DNA of 64,000 bases, from positions 1-64,000 of the forward strand of contig JAEEIQ010000019.1 in assembly GCA_016281435.1 (NCBI GenBank). The letters are read 5' to 3'. The translations under genes were made by a program, and so were the position numbers. A model generated the notes under the pieces. It did not search any database. It saw nothing but the letters and a program-made list of their open reading frames with translations, and was not told the origin of the DNA. Below, piece by piece: positions 23,403 to 32,228 of this stretch (position 1 is its first letter; the number at the start of each line of letters is the position of its first letter). The stretch is from Bacteroidales bacterium (lineage in GTDB: Bacteria; Bacteroidota; Bacteroidia; Bacteroidales; UBA932).

Positions 23403-25057
23403 TACAGTTTTCCGTCGAAGTAGTTGATCAGGTCGTAGACGTTGAAGTTGACTTCACGCATGAACTTGCCGAGGATGGGGTACATCTGGTAAGTGTAGTC
23501 GTAGAGACCCTTGTTGGCTGGACAACTGTCATTGTCGGGGAAGTCGTCATCCTGGTACTTGAACCAGGTCCATCCGACGCAGTTCTTCGCTTCGAGAAGG
23601 CCGAGGGTGAAGTGCTGGTAGGCGTAGGCGCGTTCTTTCTGGGTCGGCACGCACCAACCGGCTCCGGAACTGTTCGGAAGGTCCGTGTCTTCGACACCCT
23701 TGGTATAGAACTCGGTAACCATGAAGGGCTTGCCTGTCCATGTCTCCCATTCCTTGACCTTGTCGGTGAGCTCCACGGACCAGCGGGAGTAATAGTTGAT
23801 CGAAACTATGTCGCAGTACCTTCCGGCCGCTTCGAGGATCTGACGGACGTATTTCGGGCTGCCGTGCAGGCGGGTGCCGACATACATGAGGCCCGGGTCT
23901 GCGGCCTTGACGGCCTCGGAAACCCCCTTGTAGTATTTCTCGGCAAGCATTCCGAGGAATTCGTTGTTGAGATCGGACGTGACCTTCGAGGCATCGGCGG
24001 CGAGCCCCTTGGACTGCATGAATTCGGCGGCGCTTTTCTTGGCGAGGTCGTTGGCGTCCGTCAGCTGCAAGCAGCTCTTCAGCAGGGTGCTGGTGAAGTT
24101 GATCTCGTTGTCGGAGAAGAAGCCGAGGACGTATTTGTTGCCGCGGTAGTTGGCGAATTCGCTGCCGGCAAGGTACTCCTTGCACCAGGAAGCCCAGTCA
24201 GGGTGCATTACGATAGTCGCTTCATAGGCGTCGCTGCCTCCCGGCCATTTGCCGCCGTTCTTCGCGGAGCGGAACTTTGAGAGGAAGCCGAAGGAGGGGC
24301 AGAGCACGAGAGGTGCTTCCGGGTGGGCCCTGTTGTATTCGACCATAGGGGCGTATGCGTTGGTGCAGAAGGCTCCGGTCGCGTGGATGCCGGTCTCGGC
24401 CAGTTCTTTCTGCATCGTAGCGATCCAGGTCTGGTCATTGCCGCCGAAGCGCTGGTTGAAAGCCGTGGCATTGCGGGTGGAAGAGCCGTGGCGGAAGGAA
24501 GTTACACCGCGCTCGTAGTGCACGTATCCGTCGGGATCGATGATCCACCAGCGGCCATCGATCTTTTCGGTGCGGAAGCGGCCGGTCGCGTTGCGTTTTT
24601 CCATGGTCAGGGTGCTTCCCCACTTGTTCGTGAGGGTCTTATATTTCTCGTAGGTCTTGGTCTCCGGCTCGTAACCCTGCATGTAGTGGACTATGCGGGC
24701 CTTGCCGGAGGACCAGGAAGCGACTTTTCCGCCGGGAATCTGGTAATTATCCTTCGTGCTGATAGCCGTGGCGTTGCCGGATTTGTACTTTACGGTTATA
24801 GGCTGATAGCGGTGAATGGAGTTCGAAGGGGAATAAATCTCCAATGCGCCGGCTGCCGGATACTCGTAATCGTCCGTAGCCTGCTCGACTTCGCGGACAT
24901 ATCCCTCAACCTGCCCCTGGGGCTTTTCATCCTTGTCTTTGTCCTTGTCTCCGAAAAGTGAAGTGTAGGTGCTGCCTTTCGGCTCCTTCTTTTCACAGGA
25001 TGTGAGTGTGAGCGTCATCGTCATGGCCGCGAGCGCCAGAATCTTGTAGAATTTCAT
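23402..25057 (-). CDS. Clan GH-A glycoside hydrolase lipoprotein, agarase-like
   Basis: The 551-residue lipoprotein (lipobox LTSC, Cys21) has an acidic linker GSTYTSLFGDKDKDKDE at residues 28-44, then a barrel domain. GRWWIIDPDGYVHYERGV (about 168-185) is the usual agarase-like start. GFFSDNEIN gives the acid/base candidate Glu318 and KPFMVTEF the nucleophile candidate Glu449, with IVSINYYSRW between them. The pattern (W-x-D/P-x-G...DNE...TEF) resembles GH50 and related beta-agarase families of clan GH-A. The exact family and bond cleaved are uncertain. The acidic linker directly after the lipidated cysteine fits a Bacteroidota lipoprotein export signal, so the enzyme may be on the cell surface. 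Confidence 0.72.
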   Translation of the reverse strand: MKFYKILALAAMTMTLTLTSCEKKEPKGSTYTSLFGDKDKDKDEKPQGQVEGYVREVEQATDDYEYPAAGALEIYSPSNSIHRYQPITVKYKSGNATAISTKDNYQIPGGKVASWSSGKARIVHYMQGYEPETKTYEKYKTLTNKWGSTLTMEKRNATGRFRTEKIDGRWWIIDPDGYVHYERGVTSFRHGSSTRNATAFNQRFGGNDQTWIATMQKELAETGIHATGAFCTNAYAPMVEYNRAHPEAPLVLCPSFGFLSKFRSAKNGGKWPGGSDAYEATIVMHPDWASWCKEYLAGSEFANYRGNKYVLGFFSDNEINFTSTLLKSCLQLTDANDLAKKSAAEFMQSKGLAADASKVTSDLNNEFLGMLAEKYYKGVSEAVKAADPGLMYVGTRLHGSPKYVRQILEAAGRYCDIVSINYYSRWSVELTDKVKEWETWTGKPFMVTEFYTKGVEDTDLPNSSGAGWCVPTQKERAYAYQHFTLGLLEAKNCVGWTWFKYQDDDFPDNDSCPANKGLYDYTYQMYPILGKFMREVNFNVYDLINYFDGKL

Positions 25058-25089
25058 ATATGAACGGTTATTCGTATAATCTTATGATG

Positions 25090-25118
25090 CAAAAATATGC
25101 TGAAATTATCATTTTCAA
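25090..25118 (-). promoter_or_regulatory. Promoter for the agarase-like/esterase pair
   Basis: On the minus strand, TTG (25118-25116), 18 bases, then TATTTTTG (25097-25090), a full TAnnTTTG match, about 30 bases before the ATG at 25057. It lies in the 87-base gap after the GH115 gene, so this pair can be expressed apart from GH115. Confidence 0.6.
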
Positions 25119-25144
25119 TCGCAGAATTGTACATAAAAGTAGAA

Positions 25145-28075
25145 TTATCGGGCGCGTGTTGGCGGCGGACCGAGCAGGGACTTGCGCATTCCGCCGAAGT
25201 CCAGGACCGCCTTCTGGATCACTACACCGGGGTCGCCGCACCATATCCTCAGGGTGTGCCGGCCGGGCTCCCGCACGTTCAGGGTGACTTTCTTCACGCA
25301 GCTGTTGTGCAGGACGTTGTCCATCCATGCCTGGGCATATTCCGAGGAAGAAATAGACGGAGTCTTGACTTCCGCGCCGTCTATGCTGACCCCGTAGCGC
25401 TGCTCACCGTCGGCGGGGCCGGTGCCGGCGTAGTCCGTGGTCGCCGAGTCGCGGCCGTGCAGGGGGAAGGTGGGCAGGGCCCATGTCCATACGTCCACGG
25501 AACCGGCGTTGAAGCACCAGAAATCGTATTCGAGGCAGGGGGCCATGTCCTTGAGGTCCTGGTGCGGCTGCAGGGCAGAGCCCATCTGCACTCCGGCCCC
25601 TTCCGCGCCGAGGCCCGGGGCTATGGTGAAGCTTATCCCGTTCTTTTCGGTCTTGCGGTGGAAAGATGCCGCGGGTATGCTGACAACGCCGTTGTCTTCT
25701 ATGAAAAGGCCTGAGACTTCTTCTCTCGAGGGGGCGGCCGGGTTGAACACCGAGACGAGTATCCCGGCGCTGCTTCCGGCGCCCTTGACTGCAATCCGGC
25801 CGGCGAGTTCCGAGCAGCCGGCCGGCAGCTTGTCCCAGTCAATTCCGACGCTGACGGTCTCCGAATCGCGGCAGGTCCCGGCGCTGCGGCTGAGGCGTAT
25901 CCAGGGCTTGTCGGCTTCGGCCGTCCACTGGAAGGATCCGGAGCCCGCGTTGCAGATTTCGAAGCTGTAGGAGCGCTCCGGGAAGTATCTGTTGAAGCAG
26001 GGAAGGCTGTGGAAGGCGGAGGTGCCGATGGAAGTGCGGTCGCCTTCGGCCCGGATCGTGAGGGCGGCGGGGCCAGTGACGGGGGAGTCGTCCGCGTCGG
26101 GCTCACGGAAGTAGTTCGCCGTGACTCCGTGCGCAAGGGATGCTATCCCGGCCCATTTTCCTCCGAGAAGGGCGTTGTAGCTATCCGTGACGGATACTAG
26201 CTGCCGGTAGCTATCCTTCGCGAGGGCTCCGAGCGTGGCTGCCGGAGCGAGGCCCTGCCTTCGGTAGAGGCGGCTTCCCTGCGCGGCCAGATGCATGCGG
26301 TTCATCAGGGCTGCGCCTTCGACGGGGTAGTGCACGAGCTCGAAATAGGGGGCCTTCTTTTCTTCGGGGAGTGCTTCGAATATGGCTTCGCTTTGGTTTC
26401 TGAGCCGTTCGTAGCGGGCCATGCGGCTCTGCGCCTCGCGGTAGGAGGAGAAGGAGAAGTCCGTGTCCGTGACGCTCGCCTGCTTGTTGTATTTGCGGTT
26501 CCATTCCATGCCCCAGCCCATGAATTCGGGCTTCGCGGGCAGGGCCAGCAGGTAGTATTCCTCGCAGAGGGCCTGCAGGGCTTCCAGGTGCTCCTGTCCG
26601 AACATGGCGGCGAGCCAGCGGGCCTTGTCCGTGGCGACGGAGTCGAAGTCGAAGGCGTCGATGTCCCTGGCCATGCGGAGGAAAAGATCCGTGCCGTATT
26701 CGCAGAACTTCAGGTCCCCGGCGTTCAGGAGCCATATCCTGTCTGCCCCGGAGGCGTAAGCCTTCGAGAGTTCCTCGTACATCAGCGCAGGGGATGTCGT
26801 ATCCAGCCAGAGGTAGTCGTGCGGCCCGCCGTGGTAGGAGACATGGTAATAGACTCCTGCCCGTCCGCCGCGAAGGCGCTCTGCGGGGTTGCTCAGGCGC
26901 TTGAGGTAGCCGTAGTTGTCGTCGGGCCAGATTATGGTGACTTCGTCGGGGAGCCGGAGACCGCGCTCGTAGATCTCGAGAACTTCCTTGTAGGGGGTGA
27001 AGGCCTGAGGGATGTCTTCGATGGGCGTATCGATGTATTCCTTGAGTATGGCCCTCTGGTCCTCGAGGGCCTGCTCGAGTATGCGCTTTCGGGCCTCCAG
27101 GGAGGTCGAGCCTTCCATAGCCTTGTCGTGCAGGCCCCTCAGGGCGAGGGTATAGACGTTCTCGTAGGCGGCGTTTTCGCTGACGCGCTTTCGCAGGACG
27201 CCGTTGATCCGGTCCTTGTTGGTCTCGTAGTTCCAGGGGCCCATCACGGTCTTGTCCCACTCGCGGGCATTATTATATAGGAGGGGCTCGCAGTGCACGG
27301 ATCCCATCACGATGCCGTAGCGGTCGGCCACTTTCTTGTTCTCGGGATTCTCGTTGAAGGCCTTCGAACGGCGGTGCATCGCCGGGCAGAGGTAGTTGGC
27401 CCCGAGGCGCAGCAGGAGTTCGCAGACGCGGGCGTATGTCTTAGGGCCTATGCTGCCTTCTTCCGGTTCATAGGTCTTCGTGGCCCATGGCAGGAGGCCC
27501 CAGTCTTCGTCGTTGATGAATATGCCGCGGTACTTCACGGAAGGGGCGGGAGAGTCGAGGGGGGCGACGGCTGCGCGAAGGTCCTTCCTTTGCGGGACGG
27601 GCACGTCGGCCCACCAATACCATGGGGATACGCCTAACGCTTCGCTCACCGACATCAATCCGTAGGCGGCTCCCCGGCGGTCGCTGCCGGCTATCACAAG
27701 GGCCGTGGAGATGCCGGGGAAGGGGTTGCGAACGAGGCGGACGGCGTAGCGTTCCCAACTACCCGCTATACCGCTGACATCGATCTTCCCTTTCGCGGCG
27801 AGTTCCCTGATCGGTGCGCATCCTTCGAGCGTGCCGGCGATGACGACGGCCCGGGAGCGGCGGGGAAGAGCCGATACGCGCAGGGGCTTCCTGCCGCAGA
27901 CCGCTTCGATGTCCGAAGCGAGAAGGTCTGCGGCGGTACTGACGGCCTGCGGATCGGAAGCATCAGTGAAAATCATTGCGCGGCCGAGGTCGAAGTCTTT
28001 TCCGGGCAGGGTGACTTGCGCCGTCGCGCAGATGGAAGCAATGGTGGATATTAAGATCGATATTACTTTTTTCAT
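25145..28075 (-). CDS. GH115 family alpha-glucuronidase
   Basis: The GH115 family cleaves alpha-1,2-linked glucuronic or 4-O-methyl-glucuronic acid from glucuronoxylan, and some members act on arabinogalactans. The 976-residue protein has a signal peptide (to CATAQ). Its N-terminal alpha/beta domain has VVIAGTLEGCAPIRELAAKGKID and GSDRRGAAYGLMSVSEALGVSPWYWWADV. The catalytic barrel has KYRGIFINDEDWGLLPWA, LLRLGANYLCPAMH and GIVMGSVHCEPLLYNNAREWD; beyond it are ITIIWPDDNYGYLKRL-type and YYHVSYHGGPHDYLWLDT motifs. C-terminal domains are beta-rich, as in the family. It is divergent from the regulator gene across 98 bases. Confidence 0.9.
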   Translation of the reverse strand: MKKVISILISTIASICATAQVTLPGKDFDLGRAMIFTDASDPQAVSTAADLLASDIEAVCGRKPLRVSALPRRSRAVVIAGTLEGCAPIRELAAKGKIDVSGIAGSWERYAVRLVRNPFPGISTALVIAGSDRRGAAYGLMSVSEALGVSPWYWWADVPVPQRKDLRAAVAPLDSPAPSVKYRGIFINDEDWGLLPWATKTYEPEEGSIGPKTYARVCELLLRLGANYLCPAMHRRSKAFNENPENKKVADRYGIVMGSVHCEPLLYNNAREWDKTVMGPWNYETNKDRINGVLRKRVSENAAYENVYTLALRGLHDKAMEGSTSLEARKRILEQALEDQRAILKEYIDTPIEDIPQAFTPYKEVLEIYERGLRLPDEVTIIWPDDNYGYLKRLSNPAERLRGGRAGVYYHVSYHGGPHDYLWLDTTSPALMYEELSKAYASGADRIWLLNAGDLKFCEYGTDLFLRMARDIDAFDFDSVATDKARWLAAMFGQEHLEALQALCEEYYLLALPAKPEFMGWGMEWNRKYNKQASVTDTDFSFSSYREAQSRMARYERLRNQSEAIFEALPEEKKAPYFELVHYPVEGAALMNRMHLAAQGSRLYRRQGLAPAATLGALAKDSYRQLVSVTDSYNALLGGKWAGIASLAHGVTANYFREPDADDSPVTGPAALTIRAEGDRTSIGTSAFHSLPCFNRYFPERSYSFEICNAGSGSFQWTAEADKPWIRLSRSAGTCRDSETVSVGIDWDKLPAGCSELAGRIAVKGAGSSAGILVSVFNPAAPSREEVSGLFIEDNGVVSIPAASFHRKTEKNGISFTIAPGLGAEGAGVQMGSALQPHQDLKDMAPCLEYDFWCFNAGSVDVWTWALPTFPLHGRDSATTDYAGTGPADGEQRYGVSIDGAEVKTPSISSSEYAQAWMDNVLHNSCVKKVTLNVREPGRHTLRIWCGDPGVVIQKAVLDFGGMRKSLLGPPPTRAR

Positions 28076-28173
28076 TCAGTGCAATGTCTTGATTTTCTTT
28101 TCGAAAATAGATTTAATTTCCCGAAATATAACAAAAAATTCTAACTTTACGGACGGATATTGATATCATTCGC

Positions 28174-31100
28174 ATGAAAGCTTTTTCCAGACTTCTGGCC
28201 GCTACTGCCGTTTTGCTTTTTTTGTCACTTGCCGCAAGCGGCCAGACGGGCCTTCGCTTCACCCATATAGGCGCTGAAGAAGGTATCCCCAACAATGTCG
28301 TGACAACAGCATGCCAGGACGAGTTCGGGATGATGTGGATAGGCACGCAGGACGGGCTGATCCGCTATGACGGACGCGCCATGGATATATTCCGCCCTGA
28401 AGAGGGCAATCCTGAGAGCATATACAACAATAATATCAAATCCATTTGCTCCGACGCTGACGGAAGCATTTACGTGATTTGCAAATTTGCGCTTTGCCGC
28501 TATGACATGCGGCAGGAAAAATTCGTCACGATCCACAGGACTGACGTACAGTCCGTGATCTGTAACGACGGTGAAGTTCTTGCGGCCACGAGCGATATGG
28601 TTTATCGTGTGGAGAGTGACAGTATGGTTCCATACTGCGATTTTTCGTTGTACGGCGGGCGTATTACCGAGATTCTCCGATCTTCGGACGGAATACTCCA
28701 TGTCGGCACCGAAGACGGCCTGTTTTCCGTCGACAGGAACGGGAAGGTCGTCGCCGAACTTGGCGGAATATGGGTTCTGACCATTTATGAGGACTCCCGT
28801 CACAACCTTTTGGTTGGCACGCGCGAGCACGGTCTGTCCGTATGCAGCCCTTCAGGAACTTGGTCGGCCATCCGCAAGGGCCCGGCCGCATCTGGAGGCC
28901 TGTGCTCGGACTTTGTCAAGGCTGTCTGCGAGGATTCTTTCGGGAATCTTTGGATCGGCACGCTCGACGGGCTCAACCATTACGACATGGCTTCACGGCA
29001 GATGACCGATATCCACGAATCGTATGGGAGCGAGCTGTTGTCGGTCAACAAGATAATCCTCGACCGGCAGAATTCGGTCTGGATATGCACCAAGGGTGGC
29101 ATCTGCCTCTACAATCAGGAGAGAAACATCTATCGGGACTACCCGGAGGTCTTTTCCGACTCGAGGACGGCCGTGGTGAGCGACTTTGCGGAGAATGACG
29201 CATGTCTGTTCTTTGCCACAGAGGAAAACGGTCTTCTCCGCCTCGATAAGTCCAGCGGGCAGGTAACGCCGTTCCCGGCCTCCGGAAGGCTACCGTCGCC
29301 CAACATACAGTATTTGTATATGGAACCGGACGGGAAGGTGCTCTGGGTCGGGACACGGCTGGGCGGCCTTGTGCGCTTGGACCTTCGCACCGGCGCCATG
29401 CGCGTTTGGAGGCATGATCCAGCCGATGCCGGCAGCCTTCCGCATGACAATGTCGTGCGGATCAGCCCTTACGGTGAGCAGTTGTTTGTGGCCACGAACC
29501 GCGGGATCGTCAGCCTCGACAGGAGGACCGGCATGCTTTCACAACTGTCGCTTCCGGAGATCGTCAGCGGGCGATACCCAACTGATTTTTTCGTGGACAG
29601 GTCGGGAAATTGCTGGATTGCGGTATCAGAGGGTCTGCTCAGGCGTAACCTGGCGACCGGCGAAGACAGGGAATACTTCTTCAAGGACAAGGGAATTCTG
29701 GGCACCAGCCGCATCCATGTCTCGCTGGAAGACAGCAAGGGACGGCTGTGGTTCGGAACCTCGGGCAGCGGCCTGTTGCGTTACAATCCCGACACGGACA
29801 GCTTCACTTCCTATACGACGAAGAACTCCCTTCTTGCCAACGATTATATCTGGTCTCTTGCCGAGTCCCGTTCCGGGTACATCCTTCTTACTGACAATGC
29901 CGGCTTCAGCCGTTTCGACGCCGAGAGCGGAGTATTCCAGAATTATACTCCGGAGCAGGGCTTCCCGATGCTGTCCTATTTCTCCCGCGGGCTTTTCGTG
30001 GATTCCACCGGCGAGATATTCGTGTCCGGATACAAGAATCTCATTTCATTCCGTGAAAACCGGCTCCCGGTGCGTTCTTCTCCCCGCAAGATATGGTTCA
30101 CTTCGCTGGATTCCGGAGCCGGGGTCATACGTCCCGGGGACAAGTCCGGAATCTTGTCTTCGTCGTTGTTTTATCAAAAGAAAATAGTCCTTAAAGGCGG
30201 CAACAATGTATTCGCTGTCGTCACATCTTCTCCGGATTTCCTGCACTCCAACAGGATGGAATTCCGGCTCGACGGATTCGACCAGTCCTGGATTCCGGCC
30301 TTCGTGGGCCACAGGATAGTCTATACGAACATGAGGCCTGGGAAGTACGAGCTGCAGGTGCGTTGCAAGGACCCTTTCTCCGGGGAAGTGACAGCGTCGA
30401 ATTCCCTTTCAGTGCGCGTGCGTCCGCCGTGGTATTGGTCCGCTCTTTCACGTTTCGTGTACGCTCTCCTGCTGCTTTCGGTCGTGGTCCTGCTCCTGAA
30501 TTTCTATCTCACACGGATGCGGCTGCGCAATTCCCTTGACGAGGAAAAGCGTGAGAAAGACCGCATCCAGGAGACCAACCAGTCCAAACTGCGCTTCTTC
30601 ACCTATGTTTCCCACGAGCTGAGGACCCCGGTCACCCTTATCCAGAGCCAGGTAGACAGCCTCCTGGAGAAGAACAACGTGCCTCCCTTCATTTATAACA
30701 AGGTGCTCGGCATCGGGCGCAACCTCGGAAAGATCAATTCCCTTCTCGACGAGCTCCGCGATTTCCGCAAGCAGGAGCAGGGCGGTGAGATTCCTCTGAC
30801 TTTCTCCGAAAACGACATCGCGTCCCAACTGGAACGGGTCTCGCTCGTATTCAGGGAGTATGCCCAGTCGAGGGGCATCAGTTTCTCCCTTGAGGACAGG
30901 CTTGGCGGACCGGCGCTCCTTTGGACGGACGAGTCTCAGATCGACAAGGTGCTGTACAACCTCATTTCCAATGCTCTCAAGAACACTCCCTCCGGGGGAA
31001 GCGTCAGCCTGGGGGCCACGCAGGACGAGTCGGGAGTGCGCATCACGGTTTCTGATACGGGGCGGGGGATACCCGGGAAGTACCTGGATTCGATCTGGCA

Positions 31101-32139
31101 GCCTTTCTTCCAGGTCCCGAACAGCCCGGCGGCCGAACTGGGGACCGGTCTCGGCCTCGGGATCACTAAGGGCATAGTCGAGGCGCACGGCGGCGCTATC
31201 AGTTGCAGCAGCACCGAAAACGTCGGCACGACCTTCACCGTATTCCTTCCGAAGGGGGATTCCCATGTGCCGGAAGGGAAAAAAGCCGCTCCTGCGCCGC
31301 CCGCCCCGGAAAAGCCGGCGGAGGAGGCTCCGGTCCTGGATGAGAAGTTCATCGAGGGGGTCAAGCGTTCGCGCGGCGACATCCAGCCTTCGATCCTCAT
31401 TGTCGAGGATAACGAGGAACTCCGGGGTTATCTCGCCACGCTCTTCGCGCCCATCTATATGGTCACGACGGCCTGCGACGGCGCCGACGCATGGGAGAAA
31501 CTATCGCATAACGTCCCCGACATCATACTGAGCGACCTTATGATGCCGCAGATGGACGGGAACGAACTGTGCCTCAAGGTCAAGAACAACTTCTACACCA
31601 GCCATATCCCGTTCGTAATCCTTACCGCGAAGGTGGCGGAGGAGGCCATACTCGAGTCCCTGCGCAACAGCGCCGACGACTACATCACGAAGCCCTTCAA
31701 CCCCAAGATCCTGATCTCCAAGTGCAACAATCTCGTCAACACGCGCATAGGCCTTCAGCAGAAGTTCGCCAAGTCTTCTTCCGCCGGATCGGAGCTGCTC
31801 GCGACTAACGAGATAGACCGCGATTTCATCGACAAGGCCATGCGGGTGGTGAAGGAGAACCTGACGGATTCGGAGTTCGACGTCGGACGCTTTGCTTCGG
31901 AGATGGCCCTCGGAAGGACACTTTTCTTCACGAAGCTGAAGGGCCTCACGGGGCAGACCCCGAACCGCTTCATCACCACCGTGCGCCTGAAATACGCCCG
32001 TGAGCTGCTTTCGGACAAGGCCGGGCACTCGGTCAGCGAAGTCTCCTACATGTGCGGCTTCAGCACTCCCAGCTACTTCATCAAGACCTTCAAGTCCTTC
32101 TACGGCCTCACCCCCTCCGCCTTCAGGGACAAGCTCTGA
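28174..32139 (+). CDS. Hybrid two-component system sensor/response regulator (HTCS)
   Basis: A 1321-residue inner-membrane regulator that senses a glycan breakdown product in the periplasm and activates the adjacent locus. Domain order: signal/TM (1-23); propeller of Reg_prop repeats (about 25-665, repeated W-I-G-T and L-x-R-Y motifs); Y_Y_Y domain (about 670-750); TM (about 752-779). The histidine kinase follows with the H-box YVSHELRTPVT, phospho-acceptor His814, N-box NLISNALKN, and G-boxes DTGRGIPG and GTGLGLGI. The receiver has LIVEDNEEL, phospho-acceptor Asp1121 in SDLMMP, and Lys in LTAKV. An AraC-type helix-turn-helix (about 1225-1321) ends the protein. All key residues are present. 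It converges on the BACON gene at a shared terminator. Confidence 0.96.
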   Translation: MKAFSRLLAATAVLLFLSLAASGQTGLRFTHIGAEEGIPNNVVTTACQDEFGMMWIGTQDGLIRYDGRAMDIFRPEEGNPESIYNNNIKSICSDADGSIYVICKFALCRYDMRQEKFVTIHRTDVQSVICNDGEVLAATSDMVYRVESDSMVPYCDFSLYGGRITEILRSSDGILHVGTEDGLFSVDRNGKVVAELGGIWVLTIYEDSRHNLLVGTREHGLSVCSPSGTWSAIRKGPAASGGLCSDFVKAVCEDSFGNLWIGTLDGLNHYDMASRQMTDIHESYGSELLSVNKIILDRQNSVWICTKGGICLYNQERNIYRDYPEVFSDSRTAVVSDFAENDACLFFATEENGLLRLDKSSGQVTPFPASGRLPSPNIQYLYMEPDGKVLWVGTRLGGLVRLDLRTGAMRVWRHDPADAGSLPHDNVVRISPYGEQLFVATNRGIVSLDRRTGMLSQLSLPEIVSGRYPTDFFVDRSGNCWIAVSEGLLRRNLATGEDREYFFKDKGILGTSRIHVSLEDSKGRLWFGTSGSGLLRYNPDTDSFTSYTTKNSLLANDYIWSLAESRSGYILLTDNAGFSRFDAESGVFQNYTPEQGFPMLSYFSRGLFVDSTGEIFVSGYKNLISFRENRLPVRSSPRKIWFTSLDSGAGVIRPGDKSGILSSSLFYQKKIVLKGGNNVFAVVTSSPDFLHSNRMEFRLDGFDQSWIPAFVGHRIVYTNMRPGKYELQVRCKDPFSGEVTASNSLSVRVRPPWYWSALSRFVYALLLLSVVVLLLNFYLTRMRLRNSLDEEKREKDRIQETNQSKLRFFTYVSHELRTPVTLIQSQVDSLLEKNNVPPFIYNKVLGIGRNLGKINSLLDELRDFRKQEQGGEIPLTFSENDIASQLERVSLVFREYAQSRGISFSLEDRLGGPALLWTDESQIDKVLYNLISNALKNTPSGGSVSLGATQDESGVRITVSDTGRGIPGKYLDSIWQPFFQVPNSPAAELGTGLGLGITKGIVEAHGGAISCSSTENVGTTFTVFLPKGDSHVPEGKKAAPAPPAPEKPAEEAPVLDEKFIEGVKRSRGDIQPSILIVEDNEELRGYLATLFAPIYMVTTACDGADAWEKLSHNVPDIILSDLMMPQMDGNELCLKVKNNFYTSHIPFVILTAKVAEEAILESLRNSADDYITKPFNPKILISKCNNLVNTRIGLQQKFAKSSSAGSELLATNEIDRDFIDKAMRVVKENLTDSEFDVGRFASEMALGRTLFFTKLKGLTGQTPNRFITTVRLKYARELLSDKAGHSVSEVSYMCGFSTPSYFIKTFKSFYGLTPSAFRDKL

Positions 32140-32148
32140 ATGCCCGTG

Positions 32149-32194
32149 AAACAAACAACTACCCCTCTTCCGGAGGGGTAGTTGTTTGTTTTTA
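32149..32194. terminator. Strong bidirectional terminator between the regulator and PUL lipoprotein
   Basis: A stem of at least 17 pairs (32151-32167 with 32173-32189), loop TTCCG, flanked by an A-rich side and TTTTT, 10 bases after the regulator's stop codon. Symmetry lets it serve both convergent units. Confidence 0.85.
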
Positions 32195-32228
32195 GTGCCT
32201 GTAGTCAGGCACTTGGACTCCACGGCTC

